From: Cognataquiflexum gelatinilyticum
GTDB taxonomy: Bacteria; Bacteroidota; Bacteroidia; Cytophagales; Cyclobacteriaceae
Assembly (NCBI RefSeq): GCF_024813435.1
Contig: NZ_JANAEZ010000002.1
Span: 186,001 to 250,000, forward strand
Length of the DNA: 64,000 nucleotides
Reading direction: 5' to 3'
Shown: one piece after another, positions 52,548 to 62,900 of the stretch
Numbering within the stretch: position 1 is the stretch's first letter
Layout of the letters: each line of letters starts with the position of its first letter
Made by a program: the position numbers and the translations under genes
Notes under the pieces: model-generated
The model's database searches: none
Told to the model about the DNA's origin: nothing
The model's input: the letters and a program-made list of their open reading frames with translations, nothing else

Positions 52548-55310
52548 TCATTTTCCTGCTGGGAGACTATATTTTGCCTTGATCGGTTTTCCATCTATCG
52601 ATATTCCTTCGATAATTATAGATTTGGGACTTTGTATGTCATTCATAAAGAATTCGATTAGAAGGCTTCCATTTTCACCGTCAGTGATCAGATATGGATT
52701 CCAGTATAGCGTAGCCCGCTCATCTGCTCCTACCGGCAAAGATTCCTGATCATTTTCATGGCTTAAACTATAGAAATTATTGGGAACCGAAAATCCCTCA
52801 ATGACAAGGGTGTTCGTATTAGCTGAAGAAGCATTTAGAATAGGAGAAGGTTGCCCTCCTTTTTTGAGGTAAATGGCGATGACGCCATTTCTTCCCATAT
52901 CACCCATTATGGAAGCCATTCTTGTCACCACCTCGATTCTTTCTACATCATTTTGGTTGATGGAATTGATGTTCGAAGCGGCGCTATTGCCCGGAAGGAT
53001 AGCACCGTCCACCATTACCATGGGTTCCAATGAATTTGTACCTGAGGTAGCACCTCCCCTTAAAGTTACCTGACCAAAGGAATTGACATTCATACCAGGA
53101 ACGTATGGTTTTAGACTTAGCAAAAGATCGGTAGAATTACCTCCCCGCATGAGAACGTCTCCTTGGATGACATGGTCTGCTTTTCCATATATGGCCATTG
53201 TTTTGTCTTTGGGTTCGTCTTCATTCACAATTACCTGTTCGAGTTCCACTGTCTTTTCTTCGATTTTTGAAAAAATTGATTCATTTGTACCCGTTATTTT
53301 TGGCATTATTACCGATTCAGGTACAAAAAAGGGAGGTTTCAATGGCGTGATGATCTGAAATTTTCCAAATGAATTTCCTTTTTTGTCCAAGGCCATAAAA
53401 GTAAAATCAAGGGGCCCATAGAAGTCCATGTCCTCGAGACTGAATTTGCCTTCCGCATCGGACTGAAGTTCAAGAGAAGCTGAAAAATTATTGAAATAGG
53501 CAGTAAAAGGCATTGATTCAGGTTTTCCTTTTTCATTGAAAAATTGTCCCGATACATTCATGTCTTTTTCAAGTGAGTAGGTAAATTTTTCTGTAGAAAT
53601 GTGCTTGGGGACTTCTTTTATGGCCAATCCATTAAAAATGGTTGGATTCAAGGAAATAGGAGTGACCAAGTAATCATCAGTCACAGCTACTGAAAGATTA
53701 GCAGCAACAGGATTTCCGTTTTGATCCTTCAGTTCAACCGTCAAGCTGACTTTCTCCCTGGTCCGGTATTCGTTTTTATCCGGTTTGAAAATGGCCTCAA
53801 TCTTCGAAATGGGTTCTTCAGAAGAAACGGTTTCTGTAATCCTGTCAAAATGACTCAGGACCGGCAGTGCTTTGACAAAGTAAGCGTCAGGACCATAATT
53901 CCTATTCCAATTGGTATACGAACGCAAATAATACTGCTTCTGATTGAGTGTGTCAGGTAAAAATATGTCTCCGACAGCGAGTCCATTTTCAATTTTCAGT
54001 TTTTTCTGAATGATAACATCCCTATTCTCAGAAATCAATTCTACATACAAAATCTTGCTTAGTTCCTTCTTAAGCGTTGGATTGGTGTAGTTCAGATAAG
54101 CTTTGAAAAATAATTGATCACCCTGATAGTAAAATGGTCTGTCCAAGTGAAGGTAAACTTTCTCTTGAAGGCCATTGGCATCTTTTGCCATTTGGGTATT
54201 GGATTCCAATGAAAATGGAGGAGAATAATCCATTGGCAAAAGGGTAGCCACTTTCCTTTTGTCCATATCACCGGAGAAGGTCACATCTTTCTGGTTCAGG
54301 ACAATGCCGTTTGAATTGACATTGACATAATTGCCGTTGACTTCTAACCATGATATGGGATATGGTGCATCTTTGTAGGTATTGATGGTGCTGTAGCCTT
54401 TTTCATAGTGGACCTCGATCCTGCCTTTAAGGTAAATTCTATACTCGCCAGGCCTTCTTCCTGGAGTCACAAGGTTCTCAGGGTTATAGACTATGACGGA
54501 TTTTCCCAGTTCATTTGAAAAAACATCAGACCGCATATTCAATGTTTCCGATCCGCCAGGTTTGTTTCCATAAAGCATAAATCCCTCCTGATTATGTAAG
54601 TTTTGGATCATGGCCCTAAACATGTTTGCAGCTGACTTTTTGTAGGTTTCTTGTCGGTTTTTACCCCAAGTTTGTTTTACGGTTTGGACACTGGTATCCA
54701 TTTCCACAAATCTTGTGGCTCCTGCGATGATGTAGTATTGCGGCGTAAAATAAAATTCCCTGAGATCAAAAGTGAGGTTATATCCTAGTCCATTATTCTT
54801 GATTTCTATAGGTTGGATAGCGGTGGCCCGGAAGCTGTTTGTAGAATTGTCTTCGGGAAATTCAATAACCCAAGGATTGAGGATTTCGCATTGTGCAGCG
54901 AGGTTGTCATTTCCCAAAAACAGGTTTTTGAATCTTTTTAATTCTCTTTCCCAAGCCTTATCTCTCGTTGCTTTGATTTCGACGTCTGAAAGTTCTTGCT
55001 CAGAGGAAACCAAAGTCACATTAAGAATAAATTGTCCGCCAGGTTTGATGGAAGCGGGTTTTTGTAAGGCCTGATAGCCAATAAAAGAAAAGGCAACTTC
55101 CACTTCTCCCTCTGGAACATTTGCCAAGCTGAAGGTCCCGTCCATGTCAGTGACGGTAGACAGTGTAGTATTGTTGATAAAAACATTACAAAATGGGAGC
55201 GGTTCTCCGGTCTTACTGTCCGTAACTTTTCCTGTTATTGTCCCCGTGGTTTGTGAAAAACCTGCTAATGAAATCAAAATCAAAAAAAATGCTATTGGAA
55301 AAATTCTCAT
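52548..55310 (-). CDS. Carboxypeptidase-like/MG2-like protein with TonB-plug domain, no barrel
   Basis: 920 residues. A signal peptide leads into a CarboxypepD_reg-like domain (about 22-110; GTITGKVTDSKTGEPLPFCN). Middle: a beta-rich part, then an MG2-like domain (YLHLDRPFYYQGDQLFFKAY). About 700-830 resembles a TonB-dependent receptor plug (VNSFGQVTLRGGATSGTNSL, VMVDGAILPG, IEVVTRMASIMGDMGRNG). No 22-strand barrel follows; the protein ends soon after. It may be a surface or periplasmic protein that uses the plug fold for binding. Confidence 0.75.
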   Translation of the reverse strand: MRIFPIAFFLILISLAGFSQTTGTITGKVTDSKTGEPLPFCNVFINNTTLSTVTDMDGTFSLANVPEGEVEVAFSFIGYQALQKPASIKPGGQFILNVTLVSSEQELSDVEIKATRDKAWERELKRFKNLFLGNDNLAAQCEILNPWVIEFPEDNSTNSFRATAIQPIEIKNNGLGYNLTFDLREFYFTPQYYIIAGATRFVEMDTSVQTVKQTWGKNRQETYKKSAANMFRAMIQNLHNQEGFMLYGNKPGGSETLNMRSDVFSNELGKSVIVYNPENLVTPGRRPGEYRIYLKGRIEVHYEKGYSTINTYKDAPYPISWLEVNGNYVNVNSNGIVLNQKDVTFSGDMDKRKVATLLPMDYSPPFSLESNTQMAKDANGLQEKVYLHLDRPFYYQGDQLFFKAYLNYTNPTLKKELSKILYVELISENRDVIIQKKLKIENGLAVGDIFLPDTLNQKQYYLRSYTNWNRNYGPDAYFVKALPVLSHFDRITETVSSEEPISKIEAIFKPDKNEYRTREKVSLTVELKDQNGNPVAANLSVAVTDDYLVTPISLNPTIFNGLAIKEVPKHISTEKFTYSLEKDMNVSGQFFNEKGKPESMPFTAYFNNFSASLELQSDAEGKFSLEDMDFYGPLDFTFMALDKKGNSFGKFQIITPLKPPFFVPESVIMPKITGTNESIFSKIEEKTVELEQVIVNEDEPKDKTMAIYGKADHVIQGDVLMRGGNSTDLLLSLKPYVPGMNVNSFGQVTLRGGATSGTNSLEPMVMVDGAILPGNSAASNINSINQNDVERIEVVTRMASIMGDMGRNGVIAIYLKKGGQPSPILNASSANTNTLVIEGFSVPNNFYSLSHENDQESLPVGADERATLYWNPYLITDGENGSLLIEFFMNDIQSPKSIIIEGISIDGKPIKAKYSLPAGK

Positions 55311-55440
55311 ATCAGAATGTACTAATGATTAAGGCGAAATATAAAATATAATACGGTTAAGGGGAAAGTTTGATGAAAAAAAATGCACAAAATCTAAAAG
55401 ATTTTGTGCATTGGTGCATTCAAAGAATATTAGCTCAAGA

Positions 55441-55653
55441 TTATTTTTTCTTTTTGCCTTTGCCTTCTTTGATTTCTTCGATGTCCTCTCTGTCTTTCAG
55501 CTTCTTGTCATCGACATTTTTATTCAGAAATTCATTGAGTTTGTCAATAGAGAAAGTGCTTGAAATCTCTCCAAAGGTGTCAATGTTCATCTTGAATCCT
55601 TCCAAGTCTTTGTGGACTTTTGCGATTTCTTCTTTTTTAGGTTTTTTAGCCAT
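55441..55653 (-). CDS. Small charged protein downstream of gltX
   Basis: 70 residues, over a third Lys/Glu/Asp (MAKKPKKEEIAKVHKDLEGF, ending KGKKKK). No signal peptide. It starts 25 bases after the gltX stop and is probably cotranscribed. The family is not recognised. Confidence 0.6.
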   Translation of the reverse strand: MAKKPKKEEIAKVHKDLEGFKMNIDTFGEISSTFSIDKLNEFLNKNVDDKKLKDREDIEEIKEGKGKKKK

Positions 55654-55678
55654 AGGAGATTGTGATTTTTGGGATTTG

Positions 55679-57214
55679 TCAAACTACCTGCAAAGTATCT
55701 AAGGCAAATTTAATCCTTTTGGAAAGCTCTTCCTTTCCTAATATACTGAATACAGCCATCAGATCAGGACCGGCACCTACTCCTGTCACTGCCAAGCGAA
55801 CTGCCTGCATGACCTTTCCTAATTTGATGCCATTTGCTTCTGCTGATTCCTCAAGAAGGGCCTTTGCTTTTTCAGGAGTGAACTCAGAAGAATAAGACGC
55901 GAGCTTTTCAATATATGTACCCAACACCATAACTACTTCGGCGTTCCATTTTTTGGCTGCGATATCTGTATCAAATTCGGAAGGGGCAACCAACATAAAC
56001 TTCCCTTCTTTCCAAAGGTCAGCCGGAAAAGTGGCTCTTTCCTTCATGACTGCAGCTATTTTAATTGCTTTTGCTTTGTCAATAGAAAGCCCATCTTTTT
56101 CAATATCAGCGATTAAATATGAAGCCAATTCCTCATCGGATTTTGCCCTGAGGTATTGTTCATTGAACCATTTGGCTTTATTAATATCAAATTTTGTTCC
56201 TGATTTTCCTATTCTTTCGATCGAAAATGCCTCTACCAATTCTTCTAAGCTGAAAATCTCTTTGTGATCTCCAGGATTCCAACCTAAGAAGGCGAGGAAA
56301 TTCAACATTGCCTCAGGAAGGTAACCGCCTTCTCGGAATCCCATGGCTGTTTCACCTGAATTCGGATCTTTCCAATCCATCGGGAACACTGGGAAACCAT
56401 GTTTGTCCGCATCTCTTTTGGAAAGCTTGCCATTTCCGTCAGGCTTCAGCAATAGCGGTAAATGCGCAAATTCCGGCATGGTATCTTCCCAGCCAAAGTA
56501 TTTGTAAAGCAAAACGTGCAATGGTGCAGATGGAAGCCATTCTTCACCACGGATCACGTGTGTGATTTTCATCAGGTGGTCATCCACAATATTTGCCAAA
56601 TGATAGGTCGGCATTCCGTCGGATTTCATCAAAACCTTATCATCCAAAGTGCTGGAATGAACCATCACCCAACCACGGATCAGGTCATGCAATCTTACTT
56701 CTTCTTTTCTTGGGATTTTGACACGGATGACATAAGCTTCACCCGAAGCCAATCTCGCTTTGACCTCATCCTCAGGAAGAGTAAGGGAGTTTTTCATCTG
56801 TGTTCTGGTGATGGAATTATACTGTGGGGATACAACCCTTGCTGCAGTGAGTCTTTCCCGCATGGCATCTAATTCCTCAGAAGTGTCAAATGCATAATAA
56901 GCATGACCTTTTTCGATCAAGTCAAGGGCATATTGCATGTACATCGGCTTCCTTTCCGACTGCCGGTATGGTGCACTTTCTGCGGGGTTCCATGGGCTTT
57001 CGTCAGGAGAGATTCCGAGCCAATCCAATGCATCTTTGATATATTCTTCAGCGCCGGGGACAAACCTGTTTTGGTCAGTGTCCTCAATTCTCAAAAGGAA
57101 TTTACCCCCTGTTTTTCTAGCATATAGGTAATTGTATAAGGCGGTTCTGACGCCACCGATATGTAGAGCTCCTGTTGGAGAAGGTGCAAATCTCACACGT
57201 ACTTCTTTGTTCAT
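55679..57214 (-). CDS. gltX: Glutamate--tRNA ligase
   Basis: 511 residues. Class I motifs: PSPTGALHIGGVRTALYNYL (HIGH) and GKLSKRDADKHG (KMSKS type) near 270. Catalyses attachment of Glu to tRNA-Glu, and in organisms using GatCAB possibly tRNA-Gln. A TATATTTG -7 box lies about 70 bases upstream. Confidence 0.97.
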   Translation of the reverse strand: MNKEVRVRFAPSPTGALHIGGVRTALYNYLYARKTGGKFLLRIEDTDQNRFVPGAEEYIKDALDWLGISPDESPWNPAESAPYRQSERKPMYMQYALDLIEKGHAYYAFDTSEELDAMRERLTAARVVSPQYNSITRTQMKNSLTLPEDEVKARLASGEAYVIRVKIPRKEEVRLHDLIRGWVMVHSSTLDDKVLMKSDGMPTYHLANIVDDHLMKITHVIRGEEWLPSAPLHVLLYKYFGWEDTMPEFAHLPLLLKPDGNGKLSKRDADKHGFPVFPMDWKDPNSGETAMGFREGGYLPEAMLNFLAFLGWNPGDHKEIFSLEELVEAFSIERIGKSGTKFDINKAKWFNEQYLRAKSDEELASYLIADIEKDGLSIDKAKAIKIAAVMKERATFPADLWKEGKFMLVAPSEFDTDIAAKKWNAEVVMVLGTYIEKLASYSSEFTPEKAKALLEESAEANGIKLGKVMQAVRLAVTGVGAGPDLMAVFSILGKEELSKRIKFALDTLQVV

Positions 57215-57284
57215 GGTATTGGATTATATTTTAACAACCCTTGATAGAACAAACGGTTGTAAGGTTCAATCTATTTTGAGGGTG

Positions 57285-57292
57285 CAAATATA
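57285..57292 (-). promoter_or_regulatory. Candidate gltX -7 box
   Basis: Minus strand reads TATATTTG, a perfect TAnnTTTG box. No clear -33 TTTG is found at the expected spacing. Confidence 0.45.
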
Positions 57293-57320
57293 GGAAAAGA
57301 TAGGGATTGGTCTAAAAAAA

Positions 57321-57347
57321 AAGGGAACCCGTTTGGATTCCCTTTTT
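57321..57347 (-). terminator. Terminator after rplS
   Basis: AAGGGAA and TTCCCTT arms around a 10-base loop with A-rich and T-rich flanks, directly downstream of the rplS stop on the minus strand. Confidence 0.82.
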
Positions 57348-57360
57348 GTTAAAAAGACAA

Positions 57361-57732
57361 TTAAGCGTCTTTTCTGTGTCTGATTTTTTCTTTGATTTTG
57401 GCAGACTTTCCTTGACGGCCTCTCAAATAGTACAATCTTGCTCTTCTCACTTTACCTTCTCTCATCAATTCGATTTTGTCGATGGCTGGAGAAATGATAG
57501 GGAAAATTCTTTCCACACCCACACCGTTTGATACTTTTCTTACAGTGAAAGTTTCTCCGTTTGTATTTGGATTTTTTCTCTGGATGACGGTGCCTTGGAA
57601 TTGCTGGATACGCTCTTTGTTACCTTCAGTGATTTTCACGTGGACGTTGATGGTATCTCCTGCTTTGAAAGAAGGGAATTTGGCTCTCGCCTCGCTGTAT
57701 TCCGCTTCTACAATTTTAAGTAGTTCGCTCAT
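57361..57732 (-). CDS. rplS: 50S ribosomal protein L19
   Basis: 123 residues with VHVKITEGNKERIQQFQGTV, RKVSNGVGVERIFP and RRARLYYLRGR. L19 is at the 30S-50S interface. Last gene of rpsP-rimM-trmD-rplS, with an 88-base gap after trmD. Confidence 0.97.
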   Translation of the reverse strand: MSELLKIVEAEYSEARAKFPSFKAGDTINVHVKITEGNKERIQQFQGTVIQRKNPNTNGETFTVRKVSNGVGVERIFPIISPAIDKIELMREGKVRRARLYYLRGRQGKSAKIKEKIRHRKDA

Positions 57733-57820
57733 AGCTATATATTTTATGTGCTTATAGCGACTGCGCCTCAGCGCAATCTTTTGTTAGACTCAATGGTATT
57801 ACTTTCTTACGTATATCGCC

Positions 57821-58507
57821 TCAGATTTCTTTTCCTTCGAGAAGGTCAGGTCTTCTTTCTTTTGTCCGGCGAACCGATGCTTCAAATCTCCAGGTATCTA
57901 TTTTGGCCTGATGTCCTGACATTAATATTTCCGGTACTTTCATTCCCTCATAATCTGCGGGTCTGGTATATACCGGTGGGGCCAAAAGCCCATCTTGAAA
58001 GGAATCTGTCAATGCCGAGCTTTCGTCATTGAGAACTCCGGGAATCAACCTGATAATGGCATCCGTCACTACCGCCGCGGCCAATTCGCCTCCTGAGAGG
58101 ACATAATCACCGATGCTGATTTCTTTGGTTATCCATTTCAGTCTGACCCTTTCGTCGACACCTTTATAGTGTCCGCATAGGATAATGAAGTTTTCTTTGA
58201 GAGAAAGTTCATTGGCCATTTGCTGGTCAAATTTCTTTCCGTCAGGTGTCATGTAAATGACTTCATCATACTCCCTTTCGCTTTTGAGTGCTTCTATGCA
58301 CTTGGCGATGGGTTCTATCATCATGACCATTCCGGCACCGCCTCCAAATGCATAGTCATCGACTTGCTTCTGTTTGCCGCCGGCATAATCTCTCAGGTTG
58401 TGGACCCTTACTGTAGCCAAACCTTTTTCTTCCGCTCTTTTGAGAATCGAATGTGAAAAAGGGCCTTCCAACAATCCGGGAACAACTGAAATGATGTCAA
58501 TGCGCAT
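57821..58507 (-). CDS. trmD: tRNA (guanine37-N1)-methyltransferase
   Basis: 228 residues: MRIDIISVVPGL, DDYAFGGGAGMVMMIEPI, LCGHYKGVDERV, ISIGDYVLSGGE and ESSALTDSFQDGLL. It is a SPOUT/trefoil-knot enzyme using S-adenosylmethionine. Its start overlaps the rimM stop by one base. Confidence 0.97.
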   Translation of the reverse strand: MRIDIISVVPGLLEGPFSHSILKRAEEKGLATVRVHNLRDYAGGKQKQVDDYAFGGGAGMVMMIEPIAKCIEALKSEREYDEVIYMTPDGKKFDQQMANELSLKENFIILCGHYKGVDERVRLKWITKEISIGDYVLSGGELAAAVVTDAIIRLIPGVLNDESSALTDSFQDGLLAPPVYTRPADYEGMKVPEILMSGHQAKIDTWRFEASVRRTKERRPDLLEGKEI

Positions 58508-59037
58508 CAGTCTTCCAAATATATGTCAATCAATCCATCGGGCAGGGAGCAGAAAACTTTCTTTGCTGCTTTGTCGACTTTCCGGATGATCTGGTCTTGA
58601 ATGGGTATCAAAACCTCTTTTCCTTTATGTTCGACGCCCAATAAATCCTGGGTTTCCATGTCATAAATGACTTTAACCTCTCCGATAAGTCCGAGGGAAT
58701 CATCGACTACCTCAAATCCTACCAACTCATGGTAATAATACTGGTCTTCTCCAAGCTCTGGAAGTTCACTCACCGGAAGGTATAAAGCCGATCCTACGAG
58801 TTTGCTTGCATCATCTACTGTGTCAAAATCCTCAAACTTTGCTAACACTTTGTTATTCGGTTGAGAAACAAAATGCTCAATAAAGAAAGGGACCAACCTA
58901 GTTTTTTGCTCGATAAAGACATGCTTCAGTTCTTCATAATCCTCAGGAAAATCCACATCGAGGACTACCATAACCTCACCATGAAGCCCATGAACTTTGG
59001 ACACGTAGCCCAATTGGAAACAATTGTCTTTGTTCAT
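58507..59037 (-). CDS. rimM: 16S rRNA processing protein RimM
   Basis: 176 residues: LGYVSKVHGLHGEVMV at the start and a PRC-barrel part (YYYHELVGFEVVDDS, LLGVEHKGKEVLIPI, YLED). Binds S19/S13 region for 30S maturation. In the canonical rpsP-rimM-trmD-rplS operon. Confidence 0.96.
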   Translation of the reverse strand: MNKDNCFQLGYVSKVHGLHGEVMVVLDVDFPEDYEELKHVFIEQKTRLVPFFIEHFVSQPNNKVLAKFEDFDTVDDASKLVGSALYLPVSELPELGEDQYYYHELVGFEVVDDSLGLIGEVKVIYDMETQDLLGVEHKGKEVLIPIQDQIIRKVDKAAKKVFCSLPDGLIDIYLED

Positions 59038-59051
59038 GGTGTAAAAGGGTA

Positions 59052-59606
59052 TTAAGCTTGGGTTTCTTCTCCTTCAGCAGATGCTTCAGGTGCTTCAACC
59101 TCAGCCGCCGGAGCTTCTTCTACTTTTGGAGTAGCAGCAGCGATGGCGTCATCTTCTCTTTTCTTGATTGCATCAAGACGGGCTTGGTTTTTAGCTGTTT
59201 CAGCCTCAAATGCCTTGGTTTTTGCGTCTTCTTTTTCTTTGGTCAATCTGTCCACTTTACCGCCGATGGCAGCTTCTTTGGAAGATTTCCAAGTTTCGAA
59301 TTTTGCATCAGCCTGATCTTGAGTGATCGCGCCTTTCAATACACCGATTTGAAGGTGTTTTTGCAACAATATACCTCTGTAAGAAAGCATAGCCTTTACT
59401 GTATCAGTCGGCTGCGCACCGTTCAACAACCATTTAAGAGCACGCTCATTGTTGATGTTGATGGATGCAGGGTCAGTGTTGGGGTTATAAGTCCCGATTT
59501 TCTCGATAAAGCGTCCATCTCGTGGAGCTCTAGCATCAGCTACTACAACGTCATAGATGGCCATTTTTTTTCTGCCTCTACGCGATAATCTGATTTTTAC
59601 TGCCAT
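59052..59606 (-). CDS. rpsP: 30S ribosomal protein S16 with long C-terminal extension
   Basis: 184 residues from ATG 59606, where MAVKIRLSRRGRKK is the family start; the longer upstream frame is spurious. About 1-85 is S16; the rest is a Lys/Ala/Glu-rich helical tail (EEAPAAEVEAPEASAEGEET), an extension typical of Bacteroidota. First gene of the operon; its promoter is at 59662-59694. Confidence 0.95.
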   Translation of the reverse strand: MAVKIRLSRRGRKKMAIYDVVVADARAPRDGRFIEKIGTYNPNTDPASININNERALKWLLNGAQPTDTVKAMLSYRGILLQKHLQIGVLKGAITQDQADAKFETWKSSKEAAIGGKVDRLTKEKEDAKTKAFEAETAKNQARLDAIKKREDDAIAAATPKVEEAPAAEVEAPEASAEGEETQA

Positions 59607-59661
59607 ATTAATTTGATATTTAGTGAATTGATGGATCCCGTCCATCTTAAATTTTGGACTG

Positions 59662-59694
59662 CAAAGATAGCGTATTAAAAATGAAATGAACAAA
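59662..59694 (-). promoter_or_regulatory. Promoter of the rpsP operon
   Basis: On the minus strand TTTG, 21 bases, TATCTTTG, the Bacteroidota -33/-7 consensus. The -7 box lies about 55 bases before the rpsP ATG. Confidence 0.75.
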
Positions 59695-59884
59695 TGACCC
59701 TAATATTATTTGCGGAAATGAAGGGAATTGATTTAACTTGCGACCTGATTTAGAAGCGAGAGAGTAGAAGCGAGAAGCGGGTGAAGAAACAAAGCCAGAT
59801 TTACATAAGGACTTTTGGAATTTTGTTTTCAAACACAAATTGCAAATCTAGTATCTTGTATCTCAGATCTAGCGGTCTAAATAT

Positions 59885-59959
59885 GGCTTCGTAGTTCAAT
59901 GGATAGAATAGTTGTTTCCTAAACAATAGATATGGGTTCGATTCCCGTCGAGGCTACCA
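59885..59959 (+). tRNA. tRNA-Arg (anticodon CCT)
   Basis: All arms can be drawn: acceptor GGCTTCG/CGAGGCT with two G:U pairs, D stem GTTC/GAAT, anticodon stem GTTGT/ACAAT with loop TTCCTAA (anticodon CCT), T stem ATGGG/CCCGT around TTCGATT, discriminator A, then an encoded CCA. It reads AGG codons. It stands alone and is convergent with the FG-GAP gene. Confidence 0.93.
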
Positions 59960-59963
59960 ACAG

Positions 59964-59993
59964 AAAAACCCTTCAGAAATGATGGGTTTTTTT
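59964..59993 (+). terminator. Terminator after the tRNA
   Basis: AAAAACCC and GGGTTTTT arms around a 12-base loop with a T-run. It also overlaps the stop of the leftward FG-GAP gene. Confidence 0.7.
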
Positions 59994-62900
59994 ATGGCTT
60001 GATACTAAAAACTTCAAACTCCCCATCGTTTTTGACAAAGAGAATCCATCTTTCATTTTTGACCTTGATGGACCGGATATGTTTGATATCTCCTTGGATA
60101 CCGAGTTCCCCATTTTCCATAATTGAAAATCCACCCTTTCCGTTTCCTTTTAAAGCCAATCCATGACTCCCCTGATAAGCACCAAAATAAGGCGAAACGG
60201 CTGTCATATTTCCCCCCAACAGCAAATCCAATATTCCATCACCATCCAGGTCTTCCATCAAAATTGCCTGAATTGGAGCAAATTGGGCTTCAGTGGGCAG
60301 GGGTTGAATGGTGAATCCTTTTCCAACATTATTGAATAAAATCACGGATTCGAATTTTTTTGCTTCGAAAAGTTTGGCTTCCGCTAACTTGAAGTTCTTG
60401 AAAATCTGCTTCACTGTTTTGCCGGCAAAGTCTGAATGCCTGACAAAGTCTTTTTTGAGTAAAGGAATCTGTTTTACCAATTCATCCCTTGTGGCGATGG
60501 TATATTCTTTGCCGTCTTTATGGTAAGTCAGGATTTGTTCCAAACTGCCGTTTCCATCAAAATCCTTGACATACATCCTGACGGGAGCTTCTTCGGAGGT
60601 TTTTAGCCGGCTGTTCAATCCAAGATTTCCCAGCACCAAGTCCGGGAAACCATCACCGTTCAAATCCCCAATTTCAACCGTATTCCACCAGCCTGAAGTA
60701 TTGGCTAACCCAAATTTGTCTGTTTCATTAATCAACCTCCCATCTCGGTGCATCAAAATGGTGATTGGTATCCATTCACCCACGACAACCAAATCCATTT
60801 TTCCATCCTGATCCAAGTCTACCCACGATGCTGATTTGACCATTCCGATAGCGCTTAAGTCAGGCGCAATTTGGAGAGTGATATCTACATACGTTCCATT
60901 TCCGCTGTTCTTAAGGATATAGCTTCTGGGAAGCTGTCCATATTTCCCAATGACATTTCTTCCTCCTACAAATAAATCCTCCAAACCGTCGCCATCCAAA
61001 TCATGTGGAAGAGCAACCGAATATTGGCTTTCAGGATCAATGGGAAGATCAAGGGTAGCGGAATACGAACTTTGATTTTGGTGTAAGAGAATTTTATTTG
61101 AATGAGTGCTTGAAGGGTTATTTCCTCCATTCAGCAAAAGTAAATCTGCGTTATCCTTTGATTCACGTTGCAAAAAGGCAGCATAGGTTTCTTCCGATTC
61201 CAGATCTTTTTTTAGAATCTCTTGTTCTGATTGAAGGAATTTTCCGTTTTTGTTTTGGATAAACAATCGGGACTCCTGACCCTTTGCTCCCCCAATAAAA
61301 ATGTCTTCCAATCCATCCCCATTGGAATCGCCGATGGCAAATGCAAGCCCTTCTTGGGAAAGTTTGTGCGGCAGCAGCGGCTCTTTATTGAAATCATTGT
61401 AATAATCTTCTAAGTGCAAAAACTCTAAGCCTGTTTCCTTGGAACTGAGTTTTTGAAAAAATGGAAGCGGTTGTTTTGGATCAGGAATTGGGGCAAATAA
61501 TGCATTTTCCTCTTTTACAGTAATCAGTTTGTTTACTTCCAAATTCAGTAAAGTTTCTCTTTTTCCTGATGGCCAAATAGCTTTTAGGGAATCGATGCTA
61601 GTGGCTTTTCCCAATCCCAAATTGATCTCCGGCGCAACGGAGGATTGAAAACCCCTAGCAGTGAAGTTTTCCTGAATGATTTTTGATCCATTAATGTAGG
61701 CCTCCACCCGTGCCCCGATTCCAAATTTATTGTTTCCTGATCCCTCAAACCTGATTTTAAGAAATGATTGTGTTTCTGTTTCTCCGGATTGATTCAACTT
61801 ATTTTCAAAAACTGAGGAAATCTTATTGATATGATTGACAACCAAATCCAAGTCTCCATCATTGTCCAAGTCAGCATAGACCGCACCATTGGAAATCGTA
61901 GCTTCGGATATTCCCCAAGCCTTACTTACATTTTCAAATGTCAGGTTTCCTGAATTTTTGAAAAAATAATTGGGGACTTCACCGGGAGGCATCTGACCAG
62001 AAATTTTCAAATCGCTGATATCCGGTCTTTGAACCAATCCATCTTTGATTTCCGGATTGGTGATGAAGTTGATATAATCCATGTCATTGGGTCGCCGTGC
62101 AATGCCATTGGAGATAAACAAATCTTTCCATCCATCATTGTCAAAATCTGCAAACAAAGGTGACCAGCTCCAATCCGTGGCATTGATACCCGCCAATTGG
62201 CCGATTTCCGAAAAAGTACCGTTTGCATTGTTGAGCTGCAGACTGTTTCTTGTAGTTTGTCTTCCGTATCCGAAATTGAGTTTGAGTTGGTAAATTTCAT
62301 AACTGTCTTCACCCGCTGACATTTTTTGGACGATTTCATTTTCTGGTAACATGTCCAGGCTGATAATATCAATCCAGCCATCATTGTTGAAATCAGCCAA
62401 GTCGTTGCCCATCGAAAACCTGCTCATGTAAGATAATGCATCTTGGCTTGATTCTTTGAAGGTCCCGTCTTTTTGGTTGAGATAGAGGTAGTCGTTTTCA
62501 TTGAAATCATTGGAGACATAGATGTCTGGCCAATCGTCATTGTTGACATCGGCTATTCCGATTCCTAACCCGTATCCTATCTGGCTGGAAAAAATCCCTG
62601 CCTCATTGGTCACGGGAGTAAACCTCTGTTCTCCTTTTTCTGCGTTGTTTCTGAAGAGTCTGTCTCCTTCAGGACCGCTATCCATATATCGAAGAGTAGC
62701 CCTGCCATAACTATTCTCGGTATGTACGGCATGGTTGAGAAGGTACATGTCCAAATCACCGTCCCTGTCATAATCAAAAAATGCGGCTTGTGTACTGAAT
62801 CCCTGAAAATCCAATCCATATTGATTGGCACTTTCGGTAAAGGTCAAGTCACCATTGTTGATGTAAAGTTCGTTTTTGCCTTTAATGCCTTTCCAATCTC

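Noticed and set aside
59607..59693. Longer start for rpsP
   Set aside because: MAVKIRL at 59606 is the S16 start; the extension runs over the promoter -7 box.
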